NCBI RefSeq assembly: GCF_017921835.1 | Contig: NZ_JAGEMN010000001.1 | Coordinates: 551,874-615,873 of the forward strand | From: Sporosarcina sp. 6E9 | GTDB lineage: Bacteria > Bacillota > Bacilli > Bacillales_A > Planococcaceae | DNA length: 64,000 nt | Direction: 5' to 3' | Part shown: in pieces, positions 1 through 8,073 of the stretch | Position numbering within the stretch: the first letter of the stretch is position 1 | Layout: each line of letters starts with the position of its first letter | Translations under genes and position numbers: made by a program | Notes under the pieces: model-generated | What the model saw: only the letters and a program-made list of their open reading frames with translations | Database searches by the model: none | Told to the model about the DNA's origin: nothing

Positions 1-248
1 TGAAAACAGCGGTGGAAGAAGAGGAAACGGATCCTTTATTTGAGGAGGCTTGTTTATTTATTTATGAACAAGGAAGTGCCTCTACGTCACTCTTGCAACG
101 TAATTTCAGTATTGGTTATAACAGGGCTGCAAGATTGATGGACAGCATTGAAAAGCATGGTTTCATATCTGAGCAAAGAGGAAGTCGCGCGCGTGATGTC
201 TTCATTACGGAAACTGATTTGGAACGGCTTTCGGATGTTACTTTTTAA
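1..248 (+). CDS. sftA: C-terminal end of an FtsK/SpoIIIE-family DNA translocase (partial)
   Basis: The visible 80 or so codons encode the winged-helix gamma domain that ends FtsK/SpoIIIE/SftA translocases. This domain reads chromosome-orienting sequences and directs the hexameric motor. The recognisable run is an acidic linker, then DPLFEEACLFIYEQG, SLLQRNFSIGYNRAARLMD and the recognition-helix region ending in an arginine-rich turn. The reading frame is open at the left edge, so the motor and any membrane domain lie outside the window. The GTG at position 12 is internal, not a start. The name sftA rests on position directly upstream of murC, as in B. subtilis. The gamma domain alone cannot separate SftA from SpoIIIE. 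Confidence 0.8.
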   Translation, partial: KTAVEEEETDPLFEEACLFIYEQGSASTSLLQRNFSIGYNRAARLMDSIEKHGFISEQRGSRARDVFITETDLERLSDVTF

Positions 249-353
249 AGAATATATTAAACCAACCTATATATATTGTGCATAATTTACAGGTGAAACG
301 GGAATAATTAAACGAGTATAAAGGGTACCAAAAAGGTCCCAGGAGGTTACCAT

Positions 354-1664
354 ATGACATTGTTTCATTTTATTGGAATTAAAGGATCCGGCATGAGTTC
401 ACTTGCTCAAATCCTTCATGATTCCGCTCATAAAGTACAAGGTTCCGATGTGGAAAAGTATTTTTTTACAGAGGATGCTTTGCATGAGAGAAATATACCG
501 ATTTATCCATTTGATGAAAATAATATAAAAGAAGGCATGACAGTTATTGCGGGGAATGCTTTTCCCGATAGTCATCCCGAAATTGAAAAAGCACATGAAC
601 TTGGTCTTGAAGTTGTACGCTATCATGATTTTCTCGGAGATTATATGCAAAAGTTTGTTTCGATTGCAGTTACGGGTTCACATGGGAAAACGTCAACGAC
701 AGGACTCCTTGCACATGTCATTTCTGGTCACGCACCGACTTCATACCTAATTGGGGACGGAACGGGTAAAGGATTGGAAGATGCTGAGTACTTTACATTT
801 GAAGCTTGTGAATATAAGCGCCATTTTTTAGCCTATAATCCGGACTATGCAATTATGACAAATATTGACTTTGACCATCCTGATTATTTTAAAAATCTTG
901 ATGACGTCCTTGATGCTTTTGGCGATATGGCTTTACGTGTGAAAAAAGCAATTATTGCATGCGGGGATGATAACCACTTACAGGAAATCCAAGCAAGTGT
1001 ACCCGTTGTATATTATGGTTTCGACGAGTCAAATGATTTTGCAGCGAAGAATATCGTTAAAAATTCAGAGGGGTGCACATTTGATGTTTACGTGCGAAGT
1101 GAATTGTATTATACATTCACAATCCCGTTGACAGGGGACCATGCTATCTTAAATGCGCTTGGCGTAATTGCATTATGTCATTATGAAGGAATTCCAGCTT
1201 CTGTCATTCAAGAGAGACTTTCGACTTTTCATGGTGTGAAAAGAAGATTTACTGTAATGGAAAGTAAAGGCCGCGTAATTATCGATGATTATGCACATCA
1301 CCCAACTGAAATTAAAGCGACTTTGCAATCTGCTAAACAGAAATACCCGAACAAAGAAATTGTCGCCATTTTTCAGCCGCATACATTTACTCGTACCGCA
1401 GCACTCTTAGACGAATTTGCGCATAGTTTAGAAACGTCCGACCACATTTATTTATGTGATATTTTCAGTTCGGCTCGTGAAAAAACAGGCGAGATATCAA
1501 TCAATGAATTACTTGAAAAGCTACCGGGTGCAAAACATTTGGAACTAGAAAACATCGTGGAGCTAGAACAACACGGTAATGCAGTTTACTTATTCATGGG
1601 TGCCGGAGACGTTCAAAAATATTTAAATGCATTTAAAGAAATAGTTAGTGAAGAGACAGCTTGA
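354..1664 (+). CDS. murC: UDP-N-acetylmuramate--L-alanine ligase MurC
   Basis: MurC is a cytoplasmic Mur ligase. It adds L-alanine to UDP-MurNAc using ATP, the first step in building the peptidoglycan stem peptide. The 436-residue product has the N-terminal Rossmann motif [11 protein letters not shown] (residues 8-18), the ATP-binding loop GSHGKTST (108-115), the central [10 protein letters not shown] motif and the FQPHTFTR segment of the C-terminal domain, all in the usual order and at family length. AGGAGG lies 7-8 bases before the ATG. A terminator hairpin begins inside the last codons and contains the stop codon. Gene position after an sftA-like gene and before ytxG matches Bacillus. Confidence 0.97.
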   Translation: MTLFHFIGIKGSGMSSLAQILHDSAHKVQGSDVEKYFFTEDALHERNIPIYPFDENNIKEGMTVIAGNAFPDSHPEIEKAHELGLEVVRYHDFLGDYMQKFVSIAVTGSHGKTSTTGLLAHVISGHAPTSYLIGDGTGKGLEDAEYFTFEACEYKRHFLAYNPDYAIMTNIDFDHPDYFKNLDDVLDAFGDMALRVKKAIIACGDDNHLQEIQASVPVVYYGFDESNDFAAKNIVKNSEGCTFDVYVRSELYYTFTIPLTGDHAILNALGVIALCHYEGIPASVIQERLSTFHGVKRRFTVMESKGRVIIDDYAHHPTEIKATLQSAKQKYPNKEIVAIFQPHTFTRTAALLDEFAHSLETSDHIYLCDIFSSAREKTGEISINELLEKLPGAKHLELENIVELEQHGNAVYLFMGAGDVQKYLNAFKEIVSEETA

Positions 1665-1688
1665 TCTTTCTGATCAAGCTGTTTTTTT
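1656..1688 (+). terminator. Rho-independent terminator overlapping the murC stop codon
   Basis: The arms acagcttgatc (1656-1666) and gatcaagctgt (1672-1682) pair perfectly around a 5-base loop and are followed by seven T. The murC stop codon at 1662-1664 lies inside the left arm, so terminating ribosomes could affect folding. Confidence 0.9.
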
Positions 1689-1760
1689 AAAAAATCAATA
1701 GGATTATTATTAAATTAAAGGGTTATCATGGAGAATGTCGAAAGTATACTATGTCATAAC

Positions 1761-1786
1761 GTTTAATCCCCGGGGAAGTAGGGTAA
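1761..1786 (+). promoter_or_regulatory. Candidate SigB (general stress) promoter of ytxG-ytxH
   Basis: GTTTAA (1761-1766) and GGGTAA (1781-1786) are separated by 14 bases. This matches the SigB consensus GTTTAA-N(12-15)-GGGTAT with one deviation. The ytxGH operon of B. subtilis is known to be under SigB control. The -10 ends about 40 bases before the ytxG start codon. Confidence 0.7.
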
Positions 1787-1825
1787 AACAACACTATGAT
1801 TAAATAATATTAAGGAGGACATGCC

Positions 1826-2272
1826 ATGGAAGTTTTGTTGTACATAGCGGCTATTGTCGCTGCAATCGCATTTTTAATATTATGCGTAAGTCTGGCGATG
1901 ACATTGTTCTCATTAAAAGGCACGTTACAAAGCGTCTCTGAAACAATGGAAGGCCTATCTGTTCAACTTGAAGGTGTAACGACTGAAACGACGGAACTAC
2001 TTCAGCGGACGAATAATCTCGCTGATGATATCAGTCAAAAATCTGAAAAACTGAACTCAGTTGTTGAAGCTGTAAAAGGAGTAGGTGAATCAGTTACTGG
2101 CATTAATACGTCAGTACGTCGTGTAACAGATTCCGTAACACTAGAAGCTGAACGCAATAGCGACAAAGTTGCCCAAGTGATTCAGTGGAGTCAAGTTGCA
2201 ATCGGGGTAGTAGATAAGTTGAATGAACGACGCGCGGGCTCGCGAGGTTGGAAAAGTTATAATCCAAAGTAG
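1826..2272 (+). CDS. ytxG: DUF948 family membrane-anchored protein YtxG
   Basis: This 148-residue protein has one N-terminal membrane segment (about residues 4-27, rich in I, A, L and V). A long helical, probably coiled-coil cytoplasmic region follows (about 30-130) with heptad-like spacing of hydrophobic residues, and the tail is basic. It matches the DUF948/YtxG family. The biochemical role is unknown; in B. subtilis the gene belongs to a stress-induced operon. The start is preceded by AAGGAGG. The next gene, ytxH, begins 40 bases on without a terminator, and a SigB-like promoter lies upstream, so the pair is probably one stress transcript. Confidence 0.85.
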   Translation: MEVLLYIAAIVAAIAFLILCVSLAMTLFSLKGTLQSVSETMEGLSVQLEGVTTETTELLQRTNNLADDISQKSEKLNSVVEAVKGVGESVTGINTSVRRVTDSVTLEAERNSDKVAQVIQWSQVAIGVVDKLNERRAGSRGWKSYNPK

Positions 2273-2312
2273 ATTATATAATAACATTGATAACTAATTA
2301 GGAGGAATCACT

Positions 2313-2981
2313 ATGAATAACAACGTAAAAACAAACATTAACCATCAATCAGAAAATGATCAATCGTATATGCCAAACCAATATGACTATAACGACCGTG
2401 GATACACAGATTCATTTTATGATGAATATGAATACGTGGATTCAGGGGCAGGAAGCTTTTTAGTCGGTGCAATTGTTGGCGGCGTTATCGGAGCAGCCGC
2501 GGCTCTATTCCTAGCGCCGAAAACCGGGAAGGAAATGCGTGAAGATTTTACAACCCAAGCAAGTCAATTGAAGGACAAAGGGATTGAAATCAGCACGGTA
2601 GCAAAAGACAAAGCAACAGAATATACAACAATCGCAAAAGATAAAGCGACGGAATACTCTTCAGTGGCAAAAGATAAGGCAACTGAATATTCATCAGCAG
2701 CGAAAGAGAAGGCGACAGAATTCTCCGCAGCTGCAAAAGAGAAGACTGGGGAAGTTTCAAAGACAATTCAAGAGCAATCCGGTCAACTAGTCGATAAAGT
2801 AAAATCTATCAAATCGAAAACCACGATTCCATTAGATGACGGAACAGTGTCAGCTGAAGGAGAAGAGCCTACTACGTTCGTTGATCAGGCTACAGAACAA
2901 CTAGGTGACGAAGATGTCGTCACAACGACTGCAGAAGCCATTAAAGAGGCAGTAACAAATACTGAAACGTCGAACAAGTAA
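2313..2981 (+). CDS. ytxH: YtxH-domain general stress protein with 11-residue repeats
   Basis: The 222-residue product has a polar, tyrosine-rich N-terminus, one glycine/alanine-rich membrane segment (about residues 47-68) ending in FLAPKTGKEMR, which is the YtxH domain signature, and then a helical region. Residues 97-151 are five tandem copies of an 11-residue unit close to AKDKATEYSSA. This 11-mer period is the one seen in LEA group 3 and apolipoprotein-like amphipathic helices. The tail is acidic and threonine-rich. No enzyme function is indicated; a membrane- or protein-shielding role under stress is inference. It is the second gene of the ytxG operon and is followed by a strong terminator. 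Confidence 0.88.
   Translation: MNNNVKTNINHQSENDQSYMPNQYDYNDRGYTDSFYDEYEYVDSGAGSFLVGAIVGGVIGAAAALFLAPKTGKEMREDFTTQASQLKDKGIEISTVAKDKATEYTTIAKDKATEYSSVAKDKATEYSSAAKEKATEFSAAAKEKTGEVSKTIQEQSGQLVDKVKSIKSKTTIPLDDGTVSAEGEEPTTFVDQATEQLGDEDVVTTTAEAIKEAVTNTETSNK
2601..2765 (+). repeat. Five in-frame 33-bp tandem repeats inside ytxH
   Basis: Each 33-bp unit encodes a variant of AKDKATEYSSA. Units 1-4 are nearly identical in protein; unit 5 (AKEKTGEVSKT) is diverged. The third positions vary, so the copies are old or are under protein-level selection. Confidence 0.9.
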
Positions 2982-2990
2982 AAGATGGAG

Positions 2991-3027
2991 CCCCTAAATC
3001 ATTTTAAGATTTAGGGGTATTTTTTAT
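2991..3027 (+). terminator. Terminator after ytxH
   Basis: Arms cccctaaatc (2991-3000) and gatttagggg (3008-3017) pair perfectly with a 7-base loop, followed by a T-rich tract. Confidence 0.92.
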
Positions 3028-3085
3028 TTTTTGGTTATAAAAACGCGATTAAAAGCGAATGATGTTAGAAATAGTTAGATTATGC

Positions 3086-3114
3086 GTGACTTTTCCGAAA
3101 GTCTTCTCTATAAT
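3086..3114 (+). promoter_or_regulatory. Candidate SigA promoter of aroA
   Basis: GTGACT (3086-3091) and TATAAT (3109-3114) are separated by 17 bases. The -10 is perfect and the -35 has two deviations. A short inverted repeat (gactttt-ccg-aaagtc) sits in the spacer. Confidence 0.6.
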
Positions 3115-3196
3115 AAGTCTATTATCAAAAATTCTTACAATCATTCAGTTCATATAAATAAACAACGAATGAATTGTATGGGGAGGAGATGGACAT

Positions 3197-4273
3197 ATGG
3201 GACACCTTAATCTAGAAGAATTAAGAGACCAGGTAAATGGATTGAATACTAGAATTTTAGATCTGATCAATGAGCGCACTGAACTTGTTCAAGAAATTGG
3301 GAAAGTAAAAGAAAAGCAAGGTGTCAATCGATATGACCCGATCCGAGAACGTGAAATGCTTAATTTCCTAAAAGAATATAACCAAGGGCCGCTTCCTAAT
3401 GGCGTAATGGATCAAATCTTTAAAGGGATTTTCATGTCAGCATTAGAAATTCAAGAAGATGAACAGCGCAATGCACTTCTAGTTTCACGAAAAAGGAAAG
3501 CAGAAGATACAATTGTAAATGTAAATGGCGTTGCAATCGGAAACGGTTCACCATCATTTATATTCGGACCTTGCGCCGTCGAATCTTACGAGCAGGTTTT
3601 GGCAGTAGCACTAGCTATGAAAGAAAAAGGACAAAAGCTATTAAGAGGCGGGGCTTATAAACCACGTACTTCCCCATACGATTTCCAAGGACTAGGTGTA
3701 GAAGGTTTGAAAATCTTAAGAAGAGTAGCTGATGAAACAGGCCTTGCGGTAATTAGTGAAATTATTACGCCTTCACATCTTGAAGAAGCACTTGAATACG
3801 TTGACGTCATTCAAATTGGCGCTCGTAACATGCACAACTTTGAATTGCTGAAAGAAGCTGGCTCTGTCAATAAACCAGTACTTCTGAAACGCGGACTTTC
3901 TGCAACAATTGACGAGTTTATCAATGCAGCCGAATATATTATTTCGCAAGGAAATGATCAAATCATCCTTTGTGAACGCGGAATTCGTACATACGAGCGT
4001 GCAACGCGAAACACGCTTGATATTTCAGCGGTTCCAATATTGAAACAGGAAACACATTTACCGGTATTTGTGGATGTCACTCACTCAACTGGTAGACGCG
4101 ATCTGTTAATACCAACTGCGAAAGCCGCAATTGCTGTGGGAGCAGATGGTGTTATGGCAGAAGTACATCCAGACCCAGCAGTAGCGCTATCTGATGCAGC
4201 TCAGCAAATGGACCTTAACCAGTTCGATGAGTTTTATGCATCTATGATGGACTTCATGAAAACTCACAAGTAA
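3197..4273 (+). CDS. aroA: Chorismate mutase / 3-deoxy-7-phosphoheptulonate synthase
   Basis: A two-domain enzyme of aromatic amino acid synthesis. Residues 1 to about 85 form an AroQ-type chorismate mutase ([17 protein letters not shown] and [14 protein letters not shown]). This domain is known to give feedback regulation in the B. subtilis AroA(G) family. Residues from about 105 are the class I-beta DAHP synthase barrel that condenses PEP with erythrose 4-phosphate, with the metal-binding GPCAVES motif, the [17 protein letters not shown] run and the [15 protein letters not shown] segment. At 358 residues it is full length. GGAGGAG precedes the ATG. It lies upstream of ccpA as in Bacillus, with a terminator between them. 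Confidence 0.96.
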   Translation: MGHLNLEELRDQVNGLNTRILDLINERTELVQEIGKVKEKQGVNRYDPIREREMLNFLKEYNQGPLPNGVMDQIFKGIFMSALEIQEDEQRNALLVSRKRKAEDTIVNVNGVAIGNGSPSFIFGPCAVESYEQVLAVALAMKEKGQKLLRGGAYKPRTSPYDFQGLGVEGLKILRRVADETGLAVISEIITPSHLEEALEYVDVIQIGARNMHNFELLKEAGSVNKPVLLKRGLSATIDEFINAAEYIISQGNDQIILCERGIRTYERATRNTLDISAVPILKQETHLPVFVDVTHSTGRRDLLIPTAKAAIAVGADGVMAEVHPDPAVALSDAAQQMDLNQFDEFYASMMDFMKTHK

Positions 4274-4288
4274 TGTTAGTTAACTGAG

Positions 4289-4319
4289 CGCCGGGCCATT
4301 CGTGGTTCCGGCGTTTTTA
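4289..4319 (+). terminator. Terminator after aroA
   Basis: cgccgg (4289-4294) pairs with ccggcg (4308-4313). The inner cca-ttcg-tgg makes a TTCG-capped stem, and five T follow. The hairpin overlaps the longer open frame upstream of ccpA, which argues against starting ccpA there. Confidence 0.88.
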
Positions 4320-4343
4320 ATAGGAAAGGAAGGTAAGGCTTCA

Positions 4344-5339
4344 ATGGCAGTAACAATTTATGATGTAGCACGAGAAGCTAATGTTTCAATGGCAACAGTT
4401 TCACGTGTCGTTAATGGAAATCCCAATGTCAAACCGTCTACAAGAAGAAAAGTTCTAGGCGTCATTGAAGAGCTTGGTTATCGACCAAATGCTGTTGCGC
4501 GAGGATTAGCAAGTAAAAAAACAACGACAGTCGGTGTTATCATTCCAGATATCTCAATAAGTTTTTATGCGGAACTATCCCGCGGAATTGCAGACATCGC
4601 AACCATGTACGAATATAATATTATTGTTTCAAACTCGGATGAGCGCCCTGATCGAGAAGTCGAACTACTGATGGATCTGTTCGGGAAACAAGTTGATGGG
4701 TTAATCTTTATGAGTGATGCACTTTCTGACGAAGTTCGAACTGAAATGTCAAGAGGTAGCGTCCCAGTCGTTTTGGCGGGCACACTAGATGAAGCCGGTC
4801 AATTTGCAACGGTTAATATCAATTATGAGCAAGCAGCTTACGAGTCGGTTTCAAAACTAATCGCAAATGGCCATAAACGCATCGTTTTCCTAACGGGTCC
4901 TCTTACCCGCGATATTAACGGTGCGAAGAAACTCGGCTATGAACGTGCGTTGAAAGAAGCGAGCATCGATATAGACGAATCTTTAATTATTGAAATTGAA
5001 AATTCATATGACACTGGATATGAAAGTTGGCGCGACATTAAGGAATTATCAACTAAACCAACTGGAATATTTGCAACGAATGACACCCTAGCAGTCGGTG
5101 TACTAAATGGTATTCGAGATGACGGGTTGTCAGTTCCAAATGATTATGAACTAATTTGTTTCGAACATTCAAACCTCGCACGAATCGTCAGACCGCAACT
5201 TTCCACAGTAGCTGTTCCGCTTTATGATTTAGGTGCAGTTGCTATGCGTTTATTAACGAAGTTAATGAATAATGAAGAAGTTGAAGATAAAAAAGTTGAA
5301 CTCCCTTATCGATTTGAAGATCGAGATTCCCTTAAATAA
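4344..5339 (+). CDS. ccpA: Catabolite control protein A
   Basis: CcpA is the LacI/GalR-family master regulator of carbon catabolite control in Firmicutes. With HPr-Ser46-P it binds cre sites. Residues 3-50 hold the LacI helix-turn-helix and hinge (TIYDVAREANVSMATVSRVV, then RRKVLGVIEELGYRPNAVARGLAS), followed by the periplasmic-binding-protein-like core. Length is 331 residues against about 334 in B. subtilis. The start is at 4344, behind AGGAAAGGAAGG. An in-frame GTG at 4302 lies inside the aroA terminator. It sits between aroA and the acu/acsA cluster, which it is known to regulate in B. subtilis. Cre-like sites are present at acsA and citZ in this window. Confidence 0.96.
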   Translation: MAVTIYDVAREANVSMATVSRVVNGNPNVKPSTRRKVLGVIEELGYRPNAVARGLASKKTTTVGVIIPDISISFYAELSRGIADIATMYEYNIIVSNSDERPDREVELLMDLFGKQVDGLIFMSDALSDEVRTEMSRGSVPVVLAGTLDEAGQFATVNINYEQAAYESVSKLIANGHKRIVFLTGPLTRDINGAKKLGYERALKEASIDIDESLIIEIENSYDTGYESWRDIKELSTKPTGIFATNDTLAVGVLNGIRDDGLSVPNDYELICFEHSNLARIVRPQLSTVAVPLYDLGAVAMRLLTKLMNNEEVEDKKVELPYRFEDRDSLK

Positions 5340-5348
5340 TAATATTAA

Positions 5349-5396
5349 GAACAGCTCTTACCCCGGATATTCTTCCGAATTAAGAGCTGTTCTTTT
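5349..5396. terminator. Bidirectional terminator between ccpA and acuC
   Basis: gaacagctctta (5349-5360) pairs with taagagctgttc (5381-5392) with T runs on both strands. It serves the convergent ccpA and acuC transcripts. Confidence 0.9.
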
Positions 5397-5413
5397 AATT
5401 ATATTTAGCCTGA

Positions 5414-6580
5414 CTAACAACTTTCGCGTTTTTCTCGAATAATTTGCAATGCCTGCTCCAACATTTGAGCATTCTTTTCTGTGATTTCTTCTTTACGCGG
5501 AATAGGTTTATATAAGGGAACAGGGTCTTCCCAAGTTTCGATTAACGACACAGGTGACTCACTTTGCCACCTCTTTACCCAGTCGGTAGGCAAAGGGCCT
5601 GTAGGTGCATCAAGACCGTTCATCTCAATCCATAGATGCGCCCATGCGCGAGGGACCACTCGCCAAATATCATAACCTCCACCGCCAACAGCAATCCATC
5701 GACCCTCGCAATACTTATTTGCCATTTCACGTGCGAGACGCGGAATTTCGTGAAAAATATTGATTGTTCCATAGAGATGGGTGAGGGGGTCGAAGAAATG
5801 CGCATCAGCCCCGTTTTGAGTTAAAATGACATCGGGTTTAAAGTGCTCTGTTATTTCTTTAATCGCTGTTCGATACACCTCAAGAAATGATTCGTCTTCG
5901 GTAAAAGCATCGATAGGAAAATTAAATGACGTACCGTACCCTTTTCCATTTCCACGTTCAGTAATGCTACCTGTCCCGGGGAATAAATAACGGCCGGTTT
6001 CATGAATCGATACAGTACAAACGTCAGGATCATCATAAAAACTCCATTGAACTCCGTCACCGTGATGTGCATCTGTATCAATATAGAGAACCCGCGCTCC
6101 GTATTTTTGTTGAATGTATTTAATCGCAACAGAGCTATCGTTATATACGCAAAATCCTGAAGCCCGTCCTTTGAAGCCATGGTGGAGCCCACCGCCTAAA
6201 TTCAGGGCATGTCGAGCGCGTCCACTCATAACTTCATCAACTGCGGTTAAGGTCCCACCAACAAGCATTGCACTAGCTTCATGCATGTTCGGAAAAATCG
6301 GCGTATCTTCTGTACCGATTCCGTACATTTCGCAAGCTGCTTCTTTTATTTCACCTTTACCCGCTTTTTTTACGACATCGATAAACTTTGCATCATGTGC
6401 AAGAAAGAGTTCGTCATCCGTTGCGGTTCGCGGCGCAATAATATCAGAATCGGTTATGGCTCCAGACTTTTTTAGCAAATCCAACGTTAAAACGATTCTT
6501 TTTTGGTTAAATGGATGTGAATCAGAAAAAGAGTATCCAAGTTGTTCTTTTGAATAAATGAACACAGCATTTTTCTTCAT
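5414..6580 (-). CDS. acuC: Acetoin utilization protein AcuC, histone-deacetylase-like
   Basis: AcuC is a class I HDAC-fold, Zn-dependent deacylase. In B. subtilis it removes the acetyl group that AcuA places on acetyl-CoA synthetase, and so reactivates it. The 388-residue product has the family motifs in order: HPFNQKR near the N-terminus, LGGGLHHG, the metal site DTDAHHGDGVQ, the NGADAHFFDPL run and GGGGYD. The start ATG overlaps the acuB stop (TGATG), giving translational coupling. The extra nine residues of the longer frame are rejected. It is the third gene of the acuABC operon, divergent from its target acsA. Confidence 0.96.
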   Translation of the reverse strand: MKKNAVFIYSKEQLGYSFSDSHPFNQKRIVLTLDLLKKSGAITDSDIIAPRTATDDELFLAHDAKFIDVVKKAGKGEIKEAACEMYGIGTEDTPIFPNMHEASAMLVGGTLTAVDEVMSGRARHALNLGGGLHHGFKGRASGFCVYNDSSVAIKYIQQKYGARVLYIDTDAHHGDGVQWSFYDDPDVCTVSIHETGRYLFPGTGSITERGNGKGYGTSFNFPIDAFTEDESFLEVYRTAIKEITEHFKPDVILTQNGADAHFFDPLTHLYGTINIFHEIPRLAREMANKYCEGRWIAVGGGGYDIWRVVPRAWAHLWIEMNGLDAPTGPLPTDWVKRWQSESPVSLIETWEDPVPLYKPIPRKEEITEKNAQMLEQALQIIREKRESC

Positions 6581-7224
6581 CACGAAATTCCCGGTACATT
6601 CGGCCATAGAACTTCAAATCCCGCCGTTTTAAGTCCGTCAATGACTTGAAGCGGATTCATCGTTTTAATTCGAATGACTAGTATTTTGTTGGCCGAATTC
6701 TCTTTATCAGGATAAACAAGGACGCTTAATACATTTGTTTTATGTTCGTAAAATACTTTGGATACTTCGAATAGAATACCTGGTATATTTGGGACGCGTA
6801 CCTCGATTTGCGAACCTGGCTGATGTGCCCCGGTAAGTTCAATGTACTTATAAAGTAAGTCTGTTTCCGTAATGATGCCAACGAGCTTATTATTTGAAAC
6901 AATCGGTAATGAACCTATTTGATTGGTATAAAACACGACTGCAGATTCTTCAACGAAATCCATCGGGTGAGCTGTGATTGGATTTTTGGTCATTACCTCG
7001 GATAACTTAATATCATAAACATTTTTATCGATACTGTCAGACATCGTTGAGGGAACAATCTCCTTTAAATCACGATCGGTAATGATTCCGACGACTGCCT
7101 GGTCTTCTGTAATAATTGGTAGATGCCGAATTTTGTTTTCTAACATAATTTCAAGCGCATCTTTCACTGTATTTGATGGAAAAAGCGTGACTACATCTAG
7201 TTTCATGATTTCTTCGATTAACAT
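6580..7224 (-). CDS. acuB: AcuB, CBS-pair and ACT domain protein
   Basis: The 214-residue length is that of B. subtilis AcuB. Two CBS domains (about residues 1-60 and 73-130, with GIITDRDLKEIVP and GIITETDLLYKY) are followed by an ACT-like domain (about 138-210, EVRVPNIPGILFEVSKVF). CBS pairs bind adenine nucleotides, so an energy-sensing role for acetate and acetoin use is plausible. The biochemical role of AcuB is not settled to my knowledge. The first methionine gives the domain start. The stop overlaps the acuC start. Confidence 0.95.
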   Translation of the reverse strand: MLIEEIMKLDVVTLFPSNTVKDALEIMLENKIRHLPIITEDQAVVGIITDRDLKEIVPSTMSDSIDKNVYDIKLSEVMTKNPITAHPMDFVEESAVVFYTNQIGSLPIVSNNKLVGIITETDLLYKYIELTGAHQPGSQIEVRVPNIPGILFEVSKVFYEHKTNVLSVLVYPDKENSANKILVIRIKTMNPLQVIDGLKTAGFEVLWPNVPGIS

Positions 7225-7247
7225 GACTACACCTACTTTCGAGAGAG

Positions 7248-7880
7248 TTAGTACATATAGCGATTTTGAAATCGTAAATTATCAAATTGTTGCACAGATT
7301 CCGGGTCAACTCTTTTTCCGATACGGGCCATTAAACAGTTTGCCGGATGAGAACTAATTTCGGGTTCATCTGTCGCATAATATTCGAGTCCGCCGACTTG
7401 CATCATCTTTTCCATGACTTTTCTATATTCCCAAACGTTTAACCCCGTACCTTTTAAATCCCAGTGCCAGTAATACTCAGTAGTTAGTATGATATAATCT
7501 TCCATCGCGTCATCCATCATCGACACAGCTAGAAGCGCTTTACCTACACCGCCACCTCGAAACTTGGGAATCACTTCAATGGCACCTAGTTCGATTAGAT
7601 TATCCATATTGCCTTCTGACCATCTTTCCATTGGATCAGGGTACACATACGTTACATAACCGACAACTTCATTCAATTCACGGGCAATAATAATTCGCCC
7701 TTCAGGTAGTTTCGCAATATTCACGAGCGCTTCATGCTGCTGGGGAGCTGCTCGAAATGCCGTCAAATCCTCATGAAAATCAAGATTGGCTAATTTCTCC
7801 GAAGATATAGGGCCTTCGATAATTATATCGCCGCTCTTATGTTTAATTTCCATTGCATTATAGGTTTTTTTGTGTTTCAT
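7248..7880 (-). CDS. acuA: Protein acetyltransferase AcuA
   Basis: AcuA is a GNAT-family acetyltransferase that, in B. subtilis, acetylates and inactivates AcsA. The protein matches AcuA throughout. The acetyl-CoA region is around AIEVIPKFRGGGVGKALL, with the family-specific segments YPDPMERWSEGNMDNLIELGA, TEYYWHWDLKG and DEPEISSHPANCLMARIGK. The start chosen is the ATG at 7880 (210 residues), about 11 bases after GAGG. An in-frame GTG three codons upstream lies almost on the Shine-Dalgarno sequence. It is the first gene of acuABC and divergent from acsA. Confidence 0.95.
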   Translation of the reverse strand: MKHKKTYNAMEIKHKSGDIIIEGPISSEKLANLDFHEDLTAFRAAPQQHEALVNIAKLPEGRIIIARELNEVVGYVTYVYPDPMERWSEGNMDNLIELGAIEVIPKFRGGGVGKALLAVSMMDDAMEDYIILTTEYYWHWDLKGTGLNVWEYRKVMEKMMQVGGLEYYATDEPEISSHPANCLMARIGKRVDPESVQQFDNLRFQNRYMY

Positions 7881-8058
7881 ATTTGCCACCGCCTCACTTA
7901 TAAATAACTATAATAATAGTATACAACATAAAGTTCTCGTGCAAGCCTATTTACTGTGACATACTGAAAACAAATGGAAATGAAGAATTATTTACACATT
8001 TCAGTGTATCTGTTGTAGAATGAATGTGTACTAGTTTTTGAAAGGGTGGAAATACTTT

Positions 8059-8073
8059 ATGAAAACGCTTCCA
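8059..8073 (+). promoter_or_regulatory. cre-like CcpA site on the acsA start codon
   Basis: The 15 bases ATGAAAACGCTTCCA match the cre consensus WTGNAARCGNWWWCA at 14 of 15 positions. The site begins at the A of the start codon, so bound CcpA would act as a roadblock just after initiation. Known biology: acsA and acuABC of B. subtilis are CcpA targets. Confidence 0.55.

Noticed and set aside
4302..4343. GTG start giving ccpA 14 extra residues
   Set aside because: It lies inside the aroA terminator hairpin and upstream of the ribosome binding site.
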